Of a stretch of DNA of 62,652 bases, positions 32,723-41,736 are shown piece by piece. Below the pieces are notes generated by a model. The model saw only the letters and a list, made by a program, of their open reading frames with translations. It had not been told where the DNA came from and searched no databases. A program made the translations under genes and the position numbers. Source of the DNA: Streptomyces spinoverrucosus. GTDB lineage: Bacteria; Actinomycetota; Actinomycetes; Streptomycetales; Streptomycetaceae. The stretch spans positions 1-62,652 of the forward strand of contig NZ_BJND01000057.1 of the NCBI RefSeq assembly GCF_006539505.1, in the 5' to 3' direction. The first letter of the stretch is position 1. Every line of letters starts with the position of its first letter.

Positions 32723-33214
32723 TCAGAGCCGGGGCTCCGCCGGAAGCGACAACGACGTAACGACGGAGGGGGAGTTGTACGTCGGCAGAAGGACCTGCGA
32801 CGGATTCAGCATGCGCGTATCCCGGTAGTCCCGGTAGTCCCGACGGCACTCCCGGAAGCCCTGCCGGTAACCGTCGCGGTGCCCGGCTCGGAACCCGTCC
32901 CTGAAGCCCCGTCGGTACTCCCGACTCTGCTGAGGAACAGAGGTGGCCTGTCGATAATCCCGATAATCCCGCTGCTGCCGACGGCAGTCCCGGTAGCCCT
33001 TGCGGTAACCATCGCGGTGCCCGGCTCGGTAGCCATCCCTGAAACCCCGTCGGTACTCCCGGGTCTGCGTAGGGACGGCGGTCGCTGTACTGACGTGCGT
33101 CTCACTGGGTGCGGCGGCCGCAAAGGCCTGCTGAGAACTGACCGGGGTGAGAGCGACAGTCGCGGCGATGAAGGCCGAGCTCAGGACGGCGGCCCGTCTT
33201 CTGATAGCGGGCAT
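32723..33214 (-). CDS. Secreted Arg/Tyr/Gly repeat protein
   Basis: A 163-residue protein starting MPAIRRRAAV, with a signal peptide ending near AFAAAAPS. The mature part has two copies of a 33-40-residue repeat made of the word RRGFRDGYRAGHRDGYR and ending in CRR, joined by a YRDYRQ linker. Each repeat keeps one cysteine, so the two could bond. High Arg, Tyr, Gly and Asp content suggests a nucleic-acid, wall or metal interaction, but no family is recognised. The frame is open upstream to 33313 and there contains CPSCGTH; the GAAGGGG site favours the start at 33214. Confidence 0.72.
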   Translation of the reverse strand: MPAIRRRAAVLSSAFIAATVALTPVSSQQAFAAAAPSETHVSTATAVPTQTREYRRGFRDGYRAGHRDGYRKGYRDCRRQQRDYRDYRQATSVPQQSREYRRGFRDGFRAGHRDGYRQGFRECRRDYRDYRDTRMLNPSQVLLPTYNSPSVVTSLSLPAEPRL

Positions 33215-33302
33215 ACCAGCCCCTTCTTTGGTCCTCTTCACATACGGGCAATCTCCACTGTAATCACCCATATGGGTGCCGCAACTGGGACACCGGGGCG
33301 GC

Positions 33303-33344
33303 GGCATCCGCAAGGCGGCCCATCGTCAGAGCCTTGCGGATGCC
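33303..33344 (-). terminator. Terminator of the secreted paralog gene
   Basis: A perfect 13-bp stem (33303-33315 and 33332-33344) lies 55 bases beyond the stop of the minus-strand gene ending at 33399. Confidence 0.65.
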
Positions 33345-33398
33345 GGGACTTCAGCGGCGCCCGGTTCCAATCAGGTGCGCAGGATCAGAACCTGGCGG

Positions 33399-34322
33399 TC
33401 ACTTCTTGTCGAGCTGGATCAAGCCGCTGTAGTCACCCGTGATCGTGTGACCGTAGAAGGGGTCCGTGCCGGTGGTGCGGGCGATCACCGAGGCCTCGCC
33501 GCGCTGGAAGGGCACGGTGCCCGTGGGCGTGGCCTGCGCGGTCCACGGCGTGGGGTCGCCCGGTACGCACGCCACTTCCGTACGGTATGAGCCGCGGACG
33601 GTGACGCCCTCAACGGTCTGGCTCACCGTGCCGTACGACTGGACCGTCACGGGCGAGTTGCAGGTGACCGTGCCGTGGACGACGGCCTTCCCGGTGGTCC
33701 TGTCGGCGACGCCGTCGGCGGCGACCTGCAGCCCCAGCACGGTCTCGGCGGGCGGCTCCGGATTGGTCAGGCGAACCTCGCCGCGCACCGATTCCGTTGC
33801 TCCCGGGCAGTGCTGCTCGAAGGAGGCGTCGAGAGCCTTCACGTAACCATAGGGCCCGAACTCCACCGAGCGGATGGTGAAGGAGCCCTCGGCAAGACAG
33901 TCCCGGCCGTTGCCTCTGAGCTCGATCCGCGGCTCGCCCGGAGCCGGATTGGCCTTGGCACCGGTGTAGGTACCGGGCACCAGCGGCTGCGACGGGCCCC
34001 ACGGGGCCTCCATGTGCAGGGACCACGTGTCGCCGCCCGCACCGTTGACGAAGACACCGACGCCGGTTCCGACGCCGTTGCTGGTGTAACCCTGGACGGT
34101 CATCCCGTCCTGGGAGCCCTCGCCATCGGTGTAGGAGTACGACTGTCCGGCGCTGATGTATTCCCCGGCATCCCCGCTGAAAGCGAAGCTCCCGGACTCG
34201 ACCTCATACGCCTGCGCCGTGCCGCCGGCCAGCAGGCCCGACGCGACAGCGGTGAAGGCCAGCGTCGCAGCGAGGCGGGTGGTGATGCGCGTGTACGCGT
34301 TGTTGCGTGCGCGAATTCGCAA
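33399..34322 (-). CDS. Secreted protein of unknown family, paralog 1
   Basis: A 307-residue exported protein. The likely start is TTG 34322, preceded by GGAG at six bases; GTG 34334 is an in-frame alternative. A signal peptide ends near GGTAQAYEV. The mature part is beta-rich, with YSYTDGEGSQDGM, PLVPGTYTGA and paired cysteines (DCLAEGSF, EQHCPG, TVTCNSP, EVACVPG) suited to two disulphides. It aligns over its whole length with the neighbour at 34408-35316. Function unknown. Confidence 0.75.
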   Translation of the reverse strand: MRIRARNNAYTRITTRLAATLAFTAVASGLLAGGTAQAYEVESGSFAFSGDAGEYISAGQSYSYTDGEGSQDGMTVQGYTSNGVGTGVGVFVNGAGGDTWSLHMEAPWGPSQPLVPGTYTGAKANPAPGEPRIELRGNGRDCLAEGSFTIRSVEFGPYGYVKALDASFEQHCPGATESVRGEVRLTNPEPPAETVLGLQVAADGVADRTTGKAVVHGTVTCNSPVTVQSYGTVSQTVEGVTVRGSYRTEVACVPGDPTPWTAQATPTGTVPFQRGEASVIARTTGTDPFYGHTITGDYSGLIQLDKK

Positions 34323-34407
34323 GGAAAACTCCACAGGTCCGTAGACGGAAAGAGATGGAGAGAGATGAGGAGAGATGAAGAGAAGGGTGTGAGGTACGGC
34401 AGCCGGT

Positions 34408-35316
34408 TCAGCTCTTGCGCAGGGACACGGTGGCTGTCTCGGGCTCGGTGACGACCGTGTGCCCGTACACCGGGTCAGTCGCCTGTGCCTTGAACTCGAC
34501 CACGGCGTCGCCCTTTTCGAAGGGGACGTCACCGACGGTCCCGACCGCTGCCCACGCGGCAGGCGTACCCGGGGTGCAGTCCACCCGCGTGTAGTACGAG
34601 GCGGTCGCGAGGCCGCCCTTGGCCACGACCTGGTCGATCCTGCCGTTCACCAGCACGTTGACCGGTTCGGTGCAGGTCACGGTGCCGTGCACGGCGGGCT
34701 TCCCGTCGGCGCCGACCGTGCCGGAGGCGGCGATGTCGACGCCCAGCGACAGCTCCGCGGGCGGCGGGGGGTTTGTGAGGTGGACCTGGCCGGTGAGTCC
34801 GGGGGTGGTGCCCACGCAGTTCTGCTGGAAACTGGCGTCCAGGGCCTCCACGTAGCCGCGCGGCCCGAGAACCATACGGTCGATGGTGAAGGAACCCTCG
34901 GACTCACAGCCGTAGAACGGTCCACTGACGGAGAGCCTCGGCGCTCCGAACGCCGGTGTGTCGGAGGCGCCGGTGTACGTTCCCGGAGCCAACTGCTCCC
35001 CGTACTTGGCTCCCATGACGACATCCCACCGATCGCCGTCGGCGCCTTGGACGATGACGGTGAGCCGGTTCTGGTTGTCGTCCCAGCCGGCGTACATGGC
35101 GTCGGCCGAACCTTCGCCGTCGGTGTACGAGTAGGAGTAACCGCCGCCGACCGGGTCCCCGACCTCGCTGACGACATCGAACGTCCCTGATTCCACCTCG
35201 ACGGCATGCGCCGGAGAACTCACCAGAAGGCCCGCTGCCACCACCCCGATGCCCAGGGATACGCCAACGGTCCTGGCAAGCCGGGTGAACGCGCGCGTTC
35301 GAACACGCAAACTCAT
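34408..35316 (-). CDS. Secreted protein of unknown family, paralog 2
   Basis: A 302-residue exported protein starting MSLRVRTRAFTRLAR, with signal peptide ending near SPAHAVEV. It shares with paralog 1 the blocks VESGTFDV, YSYTDGEGSADAM, APGTYTGA, SEGSFTI, YVEALDASFQQNCVG, VHGTVTC and DPVYGHT, and the same four-cysteine pattern. It lies 85 bases upstream of paralog 1. A tandem duplication with clear divergence; role unknown. Confidence 0.75.
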   Translation of the reverse strand: MSLRVRTRAFTRLARTVGVSLGIGVVAAGLLVSSPAHAVEVESGTFDVVSEVGDPVGGGYSYSYTDGEGSADAMYAGWDDNQNRLTVIVQGADGDRWDVVMGAKYGEQLAPGTYTGASDTPAFGAPRLSVSGPFYGCESEGSFTIDRMVLGPRGYVEALDASFQQNCVGTTPGLTGQVHLTNPPPPAELSLGVDIAASGTVGADGKPAVHGTVTCTEPVNVLVNGRIDQVVAKGGLATASYYTRVDCTPGTPAAWAAVGTVGDVPFEKGDAVVEFKAQATDPVYGHTVVTEPETATVSLRKS

Positions 35317-35422
35317 GGTGCCCCAAACGGTGAAAGATGAGCTCACTGAGAGCTCCTGCCGTGGGGGGCGGCGGGAGGAGTATGCCAACCGCGCAGCGAT
35401 CTTCACAACCCGGTTGCCCCGC

Positions 35423-35809
35423 TCACCCACCCGGCTTTGGCATCGGCTGAGCCCGGTAGCGCCACAGGGCCTCCACCCCATCGGGTACGAAGGTCCACTG
35501 CCGAAGTGCCTTGAAGACGAACCGCACCCGCGCTTGGACGCCCAGTTCCTCGGCGAGCTCACGGGCCGCCGCCTCTTGATACGTCTCCCCGACCTCTGCC
35601 GCTCCACCGATCAGCCAGTTGTACTGACCCGGAAACCGGGACATGCCCGCCGGTCTCCGATGCACCAGGATGCGGCCTTCCGGATCACGACAGACGGTTG
35701 TCGCGACACGGTGCAGCCAATGGTTCGCGATGGCTTCGCTCCGGTCCACCACGCCGAGTACGCGATCCTGCTCGTCCACCTGCTCCACCAGTTCGCGCAT
35801 GGCGCCCAC
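35423..35809 (-). CDS. NUDIX hydrolase, apparently shortened
   Basis: A 128-residue NUDIX protein resembling the IPP-isomerase-like or Streptomyces NUDIX group: VDEQDRVLGVVDRSEA, LHRVATTVCRDPEGRILVHRR, and the Nudix box GAAEVGETYQEAAARELAEELG. After RFVFKAL the protein passes directly to RQWTFVPDGVEALWRY. From memory of the family, about 40 residues of beta sheet normally lie between these, so an in-frame deletion is likely. The catalytic box is intact. Confidence 0.78.
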   Translation of the reverse strand: MGAMRELVEQVDEQDRVLGVVDRSEAIANHWLHRVATTVCRDPEGRILVHRRPAGMSRFPGQYNWLIGGAAEVGETYQEAAARELAEELGVQARVRFVFKALRQWTFVPDGVEALWRYRAQPMPKPGG

Positions 35810-36162
35810 GATCGCAGAGGGCTACGACAGTTCATCGTGGCGAACGCCGATACCAGGCGACCGTTTCGGGACGGCCCCGCGTCCCCATCACCATGACGGA
35901 GTTGGCGGCGAGGTCTCCCGCGGCGACGATGAACTCGGCGCCAAGCGGCCGAAGTCACGGCAGCGTTGCTGTGCTGTCGGGGAGTGCTGTGAGGCGTACC
36001 CGTCCCGTCGGGTGGTCCAGGCGGCACGCGCCTCGTCGCCGCCGGATCAAGCCCTGGTCCGTCGACCAGGCGGGGCGCTCCCTCGCCGACGATCCGTAGG
36101 CCCGGGCAGGCAGTTGGGCGGAGACTCCGTGGTCTTCCGGATCGCTCGTCGACGCGCGGTGG
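35810..36162. other. Gap without gene
   Basis: 353 bases between the shortened NUDIX gene and the LuxR-type regulator. Frames here lack recognisable sequence or ribosome sites. I see no clear promoter or repeat. Confidence 0.5.
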
Positions 36163-38976
36163 TCATCGGTCAGCATGTGCCATCGTTGCCGTCAAGCTCA
36201 CTGAGCGAAGCTGTCTGCGAGAGCTGACCCCGAGCTTGGTGAAGACGTTCCCGAGGTGCCACTCCACCGTACGAGGGCTGATGAACAGCTGGGCGCCGAT
36301 CTCGGCGTTGGTATGGCCGTCTCGGGCCAGCCGGGCGATCTGGGCCTCCTGACCGGTGAGTTGGGAGGCGGCGCCGACCGTCCGCTTGCGTACGGTTTCT
36401 CCGGTGGCCAGAAGCTCCCTGCGAGCGCGCTCGGCGAAACCCTCGGCTCCGATGCCGCTGAACACCTCGTGGGCGGAACGCAGTTGGGCACGGCTCTCCT
36501 GGCGGCGGCTCTGGCGGCGCAGCCACTCGCCGTACAGCAGGCGGGCGCGGGCCAGGTGGACAGTTACCCGGCAGCGTTCGAGGTGCTCGATGGCCTCCCG
36601 GTAGAGCCCGTCGGCGGCACCGGCGTCCTGGTCGTCGCTCAGGAGCGCGCGTGAGCAGGCTTCCGTACCCAGGGCCCAGTCGGTGCCGCTCGCGCGGGTG
36701 CGTTCGATGAGCTGGTTCAACGCCGACACGGCGGCCTCCGGCCGCCCGCTGCGGGCGGCGGCCTCGATCAGTTCGACCAGTGCCCAGCCGAAGAAGCCAA
36801 GATCCTCGTACTGGCATACGCGCGTCGCGGCCGCCAGGGCGTCCTCGTAGCGGCCCAGGCCGTTGTACAGCACAGCGGTCGCATAGTCGGCGAGGCTCAG
36901 AGCACGTCCCTCGCCCCGGGAGACCACCTCGTTCGTGGTGGTCTCAATGAGGTCCAGTGCCTGGGATTCCTGTCCTCGCCAGGCGGCGAGCACCAATGAC
37001 GTGTACATCATTGGTACGCCGCCCGCCGCCTCCGAGATCGCCGTCGCCTCGTCGATCAGGGCCGCCGCGGTCTGGAACTCGCCGGCGTGCACGTGGCAGA
37101 ACGCCTGGTAGGTCAGCGCCATCGGGAGGACGGCGAGTGCGCCTGCCTCGCGGGCGATACCGACGGCGCCGGCTGCCAGCTCATACCACGCGTCGTCGTC
37201 CCACAGCTCAGCTGCGAGAGGCTCGGGCGTCACCCGGAACGCCAGCCACAGCCAACGCCTGTCCGCATTCGTCGCGTCGGTTCTCTGCTCAAGGCGTACG
37301 ACGTGCAGGGCACGCCTGATGGCGTCGACGCCGTCGGCGTGGCCGTCGATGATGAGGCCGGCCATACTGTCCAGGAGGACGTCGACCATCCGCGGCGGCA
37401 CAGAGGGCGCCGGTCCGGAGCGGGCCGCCTCGGCCACCTCGCGCTGCCCGGGCCCCTCGCTCAGCCGGCCGGCGAAGATCGCCGCGCCGACCGCCTCCAG
37501 CAGGGTGTCACGGGCCAGGGCGGCGTCGAGGGGCGCCAGCCGGTGTGCGGCGTCGAGCAGGAGCCGGGGCGCGTCGCCACCGCGTACCTGCGAGAACACC
37601 AGCCGAGCCCGCAGCCGCTCCAGCCGTGCACGTTGCAGGTCGTTGAGCGGGCCGGCCTCCGCGGCCGCCAGCATGTTGTGGGCCTGGTCGGCCCCGCCGA
37701 CGTCGATCGCGGCCTGGGCAGCGGCCAGCGCACGGGTGACGCGGCGAGCAGGATCGGGCGTCAGCTCAGCCGCCCACCGCAGGAACGATGCTGCCGCAGC
37801 GGCTCCTCCCCGGCCCTGTGCCCGGCCGGCCGAGCGCTCCAGGTCGACGGCAACGCCCTCGTCGCGCCTGGCGGCGGCGTGAGCGCGATGCCACGCCCTG
37901 CGATCGGGATCAAGGTGAGGATCGGTGGCTTCCGCCAAGGCTCGGTGCGCCGCCCGGCGGTCTGGGGCGGACGCCCTCCCGTAGATGGCCGAACGCACCA
38001 GGGGATGGCGGAACCGCACTTTGGTGCCGAGCTCGACCAGTCCCGCGGCCTCGGCCGGCGCTGCGGCGTCCACAGGTATCTCCTGCAGACCGGTCGCGCG
38101 CCACAACAGGTCCACGTCTCCGGTCGGCTCGGCCGCCGCGGTCAGCAGAAGCCGCCGACTGTCCTGCGGCAGTGACCGGAACTGCTGATGAAATACGGTC
38201 TCGATACAGCTCTCCGAGTGGCGCCTGCCGGGAAGCCAGAAACCCCCCGCCAGCTCGGTAGGTGCGAGCGCGCGCGGCAGGGCCAGCAGGACCATCGGGT
38301 TGCCGTGCGCTTCGGCCACGATCCGGTCACGTACGAGCGGGTCGAGCGGGACGCGGACGGCTGAGGACAGCAGGGCACGTGCGTCGGGATCGCTGAGGCC
38401 ATTGACGATCAGTTCCGGCAGGCCTGCCAGTTCACGAACGTCATCGCCGGCAGGCTCGCGCAGGGCGAAGACCAAAGCCACCGATTCGGCCATCAATCGC
38501 CTGGCGACAAACGCCAGCACCTGCAGGGACCCGTCATCGAGCCACTGTGCATCATCGACGAGGCAGGCCAGCGGCCGGTCCGCGGTGGCCCCGGCCAGCA
38601 GACCGATCACGGCCAGGCCCACCAGGAACCGGTTGGGTGCCTCACCTTCCCGCAGTCCGAACGCGACGGACAGTGCGTCGCGCTGTGGTCCGGGGAGCTT
38701 GTGAAGCCGGCCCAGCATGGGCGCGCAGAGCCGATGGAGGCCCGCGAACGGAAGCTCCATCTCCGACTCGATACCCGCGACGCCGACGGTGCGGAACCCG
38801 ACGGCCCGGCCTGCTGCGTAGTCCAGCAACGCGGTCTTGCCGATCCCCGCCTCACCGCGCAGGACCAGGACCGCGCTGCTGCCCGAACGCGCTGTGGTCA
38901 GCACCTGCTCCAACGCGGCCAGCTCCTTGCCCCGGCCCCGCAGTGCGACATGCGAATCGAAGGCGGGCATGCCCAT
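36163..38976 (-). CDS. LAL-type LuxR regulator (ATPase plus HTH)
   Basis: A 937-residue regulator of the large ATP-binding LuxR family. An N-terminal STAND/AAA ATPase carries Walker A (GEAGIGKTALL, about residue 43) and Walker B (LACLVDDAQWLDD, about 135). A long helical, TPR-like middle follows. The C-terminal LuxR HTH is at about 865-930 (LTGQEAQIARLARDGHTNAEIG, ISPRTVEWHLGNVFTKLGV). Such proteins activate catabolic or antibiotic genes on binding a ligand and ATP. Divergent from the epoxide hydrolase gene over 211 bases; that gene is the probable target. Confidence 0.9.
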   Translation of the reverse strand: MGMPAFDSHVALRGRGKELAALEQVLTTARSGSSAVLVLRGEAGIGKTALLDYAAGRAVGFRTVGVAGIESEMELPFAGLHRLCAPMLGRLHKLPGPQRDALSVAFGLREGEAPNRFLVGLAVIGLLAGATADRPLACLVDDAQWLDDGSLQVLAFVARRLMAESVALVFALREPAGDDVRELAGLPELIVNGLSDPDARALLSSAVRVPLDPLVRDRIVAEAHGNPMVLLALPRALAPTELAGGFWLPGRRHSESCIETVFHQQFRSLPQDSRRLLLTAAAEPTGDVDLLWRATGLQEIPVDAAAPAEAAGLVELGTKVRFRHPLVRSAIYGRASAPDRRAAHRALAEATDPHLDPDRRAWHRAHAAARRDEGVAVDLERSAGRAQGRGGAAAAASFLRWAAELTPDPARRVTRALAAAQAAIDVGGADQAHNMLAAAEAGPLNDLQRARLERLRARLVFSQVRGGDAPRLLLDAAHRLAPLDAALARDTLLEAVGAAIFAGRLSEGPGQREVAEAARSGPAPSVPPRMVDVLLDSMAGLIIDGHADGVDAIRRALHVVRLEQRTDATNADRRWLWLAFRVTPEPLAAELWDDDAWYELAAGAVGIAREAGALAVLPMALTYQAFCHVHAGEFQTAAALIDEATAISEAAGGVPMMYTSLVLAAWRGQESQALDLIETTTNEVVSRGEGRALSLADYATAVLYNGLGRYEDALAAATRVCQYEDLGFFGWALVELIEAAARSGRPEAAVSALNQLIERTRASGTDWALGTEACSRALLSDDQDAGAADGLYREAIEHLERCRVTVHLARARLLYGEWLRRQSRRQESRAQLRSAHEVFSGIGAEGFAERARRELLATGETVRKRTVGAASQLTGQEAQIARLARDGHTNAEIGAQLFISPRTVEWHLGNVFTKLGVSSRRQLRSVSLTATMAHADR

Positions 38977-39187
38977 GGATCGATCTTTCTGCCCCGCTTG
39001 GTGAGCTAATGCGATCTTATTTCCATCCGGGCTTTATGGCAGTTGTGCGGGCTCAGGCCCACCCCCGGGTCCGGCCACGGGACCACCCCCGGGGTTTTCC
39101 CTGGGGCGACGCCCGCCCGCCCAGTCCACTGTTGATGAGTCGCCGGCACACACCCGCCGGCCACAACAACAAGGAGAAACGCCCCCT

Positions 39188-40387
39188 ATGTCTGTCACCC
39201 CCGAAGCGACGGCGATCCGGCCGTTCACGTTCGAGTTCTCCGACGCGGAACTCCAGGACCTGCGTGCGCGCATCGAGGCGACGCGTTGGCCCGAGAAGGA
39301 GACCGTCGCGGATCAGTCGCAGGGCACGCAGCTTGCCACGATCCAGGAACTCGCACGCTACTGGGCGGAGGAGTACGACTGGCGCAAGGTCGAGGCGAGG
39401 CTGAAGGCCCTGCCCCACTTCATCACCGAGATCGACGGACTGGACATCCACTTCATCCACGTCCGCTCGAAGCACGAGAACGCTCTGCCGCTCATCGTCA
39501 CGCACGGCTGGCCCGGCTCGATCATCGAACAGCTCAAGATCATCGAACCGCTCACCGACCCCACCGCCCACGGCGGGAGCGCGTCGGACGCCTTCCATCT
39601 GGTGATCCCGTCGATGCCCGGCTACGGATTCTCCGGCAAGCCGACCTCGACCGGTTGGGGTCCCGAGCGCATCGCGCGCGCCTGGGGCGAGCTGATGAAG
39701 CGCCTCGGCTACACGAAATACGCGGCGCAGGGTGGCGACTGGGGTGCGGTCATCACGGACACCATGGCCGTTCAGCAGCCCGAGGGCCTGGTCGGTATTC
39801 ACACCAACATGCCCAAGGTGGTTCCGCCCGCCATCGAACTGGCGATCGTGGCCGGCAACCCGCTGCCGTCCGACGTCGTCCTCGCCAACGACGAGGAGAA
39901 GGCGGCGGTCGAGCAGCTGGACTTCGTGTACCGGCACGTCTACTACGCCTACATGATGGGTTCGCGTCCGCAGTCGCTGACCGCGTTCGCGGACTCTCCC
40001 GTCGGCTTGGCGGCCTTCATGCTCGACCACGACAGGGACAGCCTGGCCCTGATCTCCCGGGCGTTCGCCGGACAGAAGGAAGGCCTGACGCGTGACGATG
40101 TCCTGGACAACATCACGCTCTTCTGGCTGACGAACACGGCGATCTCCGCAGCGCGTCTGTACGCGGAGAACAAGAGGCCGTTCTTCGGCGCCGTGGGTGT
40201 CACCCTCCCGGTCGCCGTGAGCGTCTTCCCCGACGAGCTCTACCAGGCTCCGAAGACCTGGGCGGAGCAGGCGTACCCGAACCTCATCCACTACAACCGG
40301 CTCCCCAAGGGCGGCCACTTCGCGGCGTGGGAGCAGCCGGAGCTCTTCGTCGAGGAGGTGCGTACGGGCCTGCGGTCGCTTCGCTAG
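39188..40387 (+). CDS. Epoxide hydrolase (EHN plus alpha/beta hydrolase)
   Basis: A 399-residue epoxide hydrolase. The N-terminal EHN domain (about 1-110: FEFSDAELQDLRARIEATRWP) is followed by the alpha/beta-hydrolase core: oxyanion motif HGWPGS near 105, nucleophile Asp in QGGDWGAVI near 184, and catalytic His in GGHFAAWEQPE near 378. It opens epoxides to diols via an ester intermediate. No signal peptide, so cytoplasmic. AACAAGGAG precedes the start. Likely controlled by the divergent LAL regulator. It is the last chromosomal-type gene before the mobile element debris. Confidence 0.9.
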   Translation: MSVTPEATAIRPFTFEFSDAELQDLRARIEATRWPEKETVADQSQGTQLATIQELARYWAEEYDWRKVEARLKALPHFITEIDGLDIHFIHVRSKHENALPLIVTHGWPGSIIEQLKIIEPLTDPTAHGGSASDAFHLVIPSMPGYGFSGKPTSTGWGPERIARAWGELMKRLGYTKYAAQGGDWGAVITDTMAVQQPEGLVGIHTNMPKVVPPAIELAIVAGNPLPSDVVLANDEEKAAVEQLDFVYRHVYYAYMMGSRPQSLTAFADSPVGLAAFMLDHDRDSLALISRAFAGQKEGLTRDDVLDNITLFWLTNTAISAARLYAENKRPFFGAVGVTLPVAVSVFPDELYQAPKTWAEQAYPNLIHYNRLPKGGHFAAWEQPELFVEEVRTGLRSLR

Positions 40388-40403
40388 TACCGGATCGGGC
40401 AAC

Positions 40404-40476
40404 GTTGACGGTGGCCAACGGTCGGCGTCGGTGCGTGAGGGCGCCCGGTGAAATGGGCGAGCTGATCGACGCACTG
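40404..40476 (+). pseudogene. Fragment of an AICE kinase-like gene (3' part)
   Basis: The plus strand reads VANGRRRCVRAPGEMGELIDAL, closely matching VANGKRRPVKAPGELGELIDAM at the end of the kinase-like gene at 49.6-50.5 kb. Only about 24 codons remain. It begins 17 bases after the epoxide hydrolase stop and marks debris of an older related element. Confidence 0.7.
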
Positions 40477-40517
40477 CAATCTTGCTGCACTTCGCTGCTG
40501 TACTGCAGGATCGAACG

Positions 40518-40826
40518 ATGTCCCGATCAGTAGGCGCGCACACCGCCGACCCGTGCCCCCGGTGCCTGGTTGAGCAGGTCCGTCTCGGCGGCCTCGTGTC
40601 TGTCGCGGGGCGCGATGCCGTCGGCTACTTCTGCGCGCTGTGCGGGAACTCGTGGTCCCGCCCGGTCGAGGACGACCTGGAGGTGTACGACACCGTCAGA
40701 GCGGACCTCCCGGACAGGACGCTCTACGGCACCGTCCGGCAGGTGGACGACGATCGAGTCCAGGTGCGCGATACGAGCGGTGGGCGGCTGCTGTGGGTCG
40801 CGCGTTGGCGGATCATCCTCTACTGA
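40518..40826 (+). CDS. Small zinc-ribbon protein
   Basis: A 102-residue protein with two CxxC knuckles (CPRCLVEQ near residue 13 and FCALCGNSW near 38), then an acidic segment and a C-terminal small beta domain (GTVRQVDDDRVQVRD, LLWVARWRIILY) of SH3-like character. Start ATG 40518 lacks a strong ribosome site; the frame is open from 40482. Surrounded by element remnants, so it may be cargo of an older insertion. Role unknown. Confidence 0.6.
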   Translation: MSRSVGAHTADPCPRCLVEQVRLGGLVSVAGRDAVGYFCALCGNSWSRPVEDDLEVYDTVRADLPDRTLYGTVRQVDDDRVQVRDTSGGRLLWVARWRIILY

Positions 40827-41075
40827 GGCCCGTCCGGCGAGGGCCCCCGGAACATCAGCTTGGGAAGCGGCGATCACGTGCCGCCGATTCGAGCTCTGAC
40901 CTGCGCGAATGGCGACACGGCGGCCCTTGTCGGTCGGAGCCGCCTTCACCGTGATTCCCCGTTGTGGTGCGGCGGCACCTGCGTTCACGGGCGACTGGCC
41001 GAGACGGAAACTGAGACGGCCGCCCTCCTCAACGCGGCACCGGAGACAGCTCGCGAGTAGCTGTCGAAGCCACCG

Positions 41076-41318
41076 CTAGGCAGCCTTGGGCCGCGTCGCA
41101 GGCCCGCCTGGGGCGGGCACCTGTTCATCCTCGGACCAGAAGATCTCGTCTTCTCCGAAGTCCGGGGGCTGGAAGGGTTGCGTCGTCGGAGGCGGTGATA
41201 CTACGGCGGAAGGGCGGGGTTGCCCTTCCGCAGCGGAGAACAGCGATGTCGAGTCGATGAGGGGTCTGCCTTTCGTTACAGGTCCCTGATGGGGGCCTGG
41301 TGTGCCGTGACCAGGCAC
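41076..41318 (-). CDS. Small Pro-rich hypothetical protein (doubtful)
   Basis: An 80-residue frame with a Pro-rich middle and an acidic stretch (DFGEDEIFWSEDEQVP). It follows the next gene by seven bases on the same strand, which gives slight support. No family or ribosome site is evident. Confidence 0.35.
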   Translation of the reverse strand: MPGHGTPGPHQGPVTKGRPLIDSTSLFSAAEGQPRPSAVVSPPPTTQPFQPPDFGEDEIFWSEDEQVPAPGGPATRPKAA

Positions 41319-41325
41319 AGCGGTC

Positions 41326-41547
41326 CTACAGCTTGGTCATCTTGGTGTACGGGCTCAAGATCCGCATCTGTGTTTGGCCGAAATCCACGAGCGCCGCGAT
41401 TCCGTCTTCGATGCCGATTACCCGGCCGAGGCCGTACATGTCATGGGTGACCTGGTCGCCCATGGCGAAGTGCTTGGGAGCCGATGTGACCGGGGCCTTG
41501 AAGGGGCTGGTGGGCAAATGACGCTTCGGTGCCGCAGGCTTTGTCAT
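41326..41547 (-). CDS. Small SH3/tudor-like (CarD/UvrD-tail-like) protein
   Basis: A 73-residue protein. After a Lys/Pro-rich start the core reads FAMGDQVTHDMYGLGRVIGIEDGIAALVDFG, then RILSPYTKMTKL. The pattern GDxVxHxxYGxGxV ... VxFG is that of small tudor/SH3-like beta barrels seen at the C-terminus of UvrD/PcrA helicases and in CarD-like proteins that contact RNA polymerase. As a stand-alone protein its role is unknown. Confidence 0.65.
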   Translation of the reverse strand: MTKPAAPKRHLPTSPFKAPVTSAPKHFAMGDQVTHDMYGLGRVIGIEDGIAALVDFGQTQMRILSPYTKMTKL

Positions 41548-41736
41548 GGCTCAGTATGAGCCTATCTGTATCCCGCTCGCTGTGGCCGTCGGCACAGATC
41601 CGGACGGGAAGAACCGTGTCACGTCACTGACCTGGTGTTTCGAGATCTGGTGAGGCGAAAGTCGACCGCAGATCTCCTTCGCTGACAGTGGCTGACGCCT
41701 GCCATCTGGCACGGTTGCAGCACGAACCTGCACGCT

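Noticed and set aside
33215..33313. Zinc-ribbon-like N-terminus (CPSCGTH) of the secreted repeat protein
   Set aside because: It precedes a good ribosome site and a clean signal peptide start; an exported protein would not carry it.
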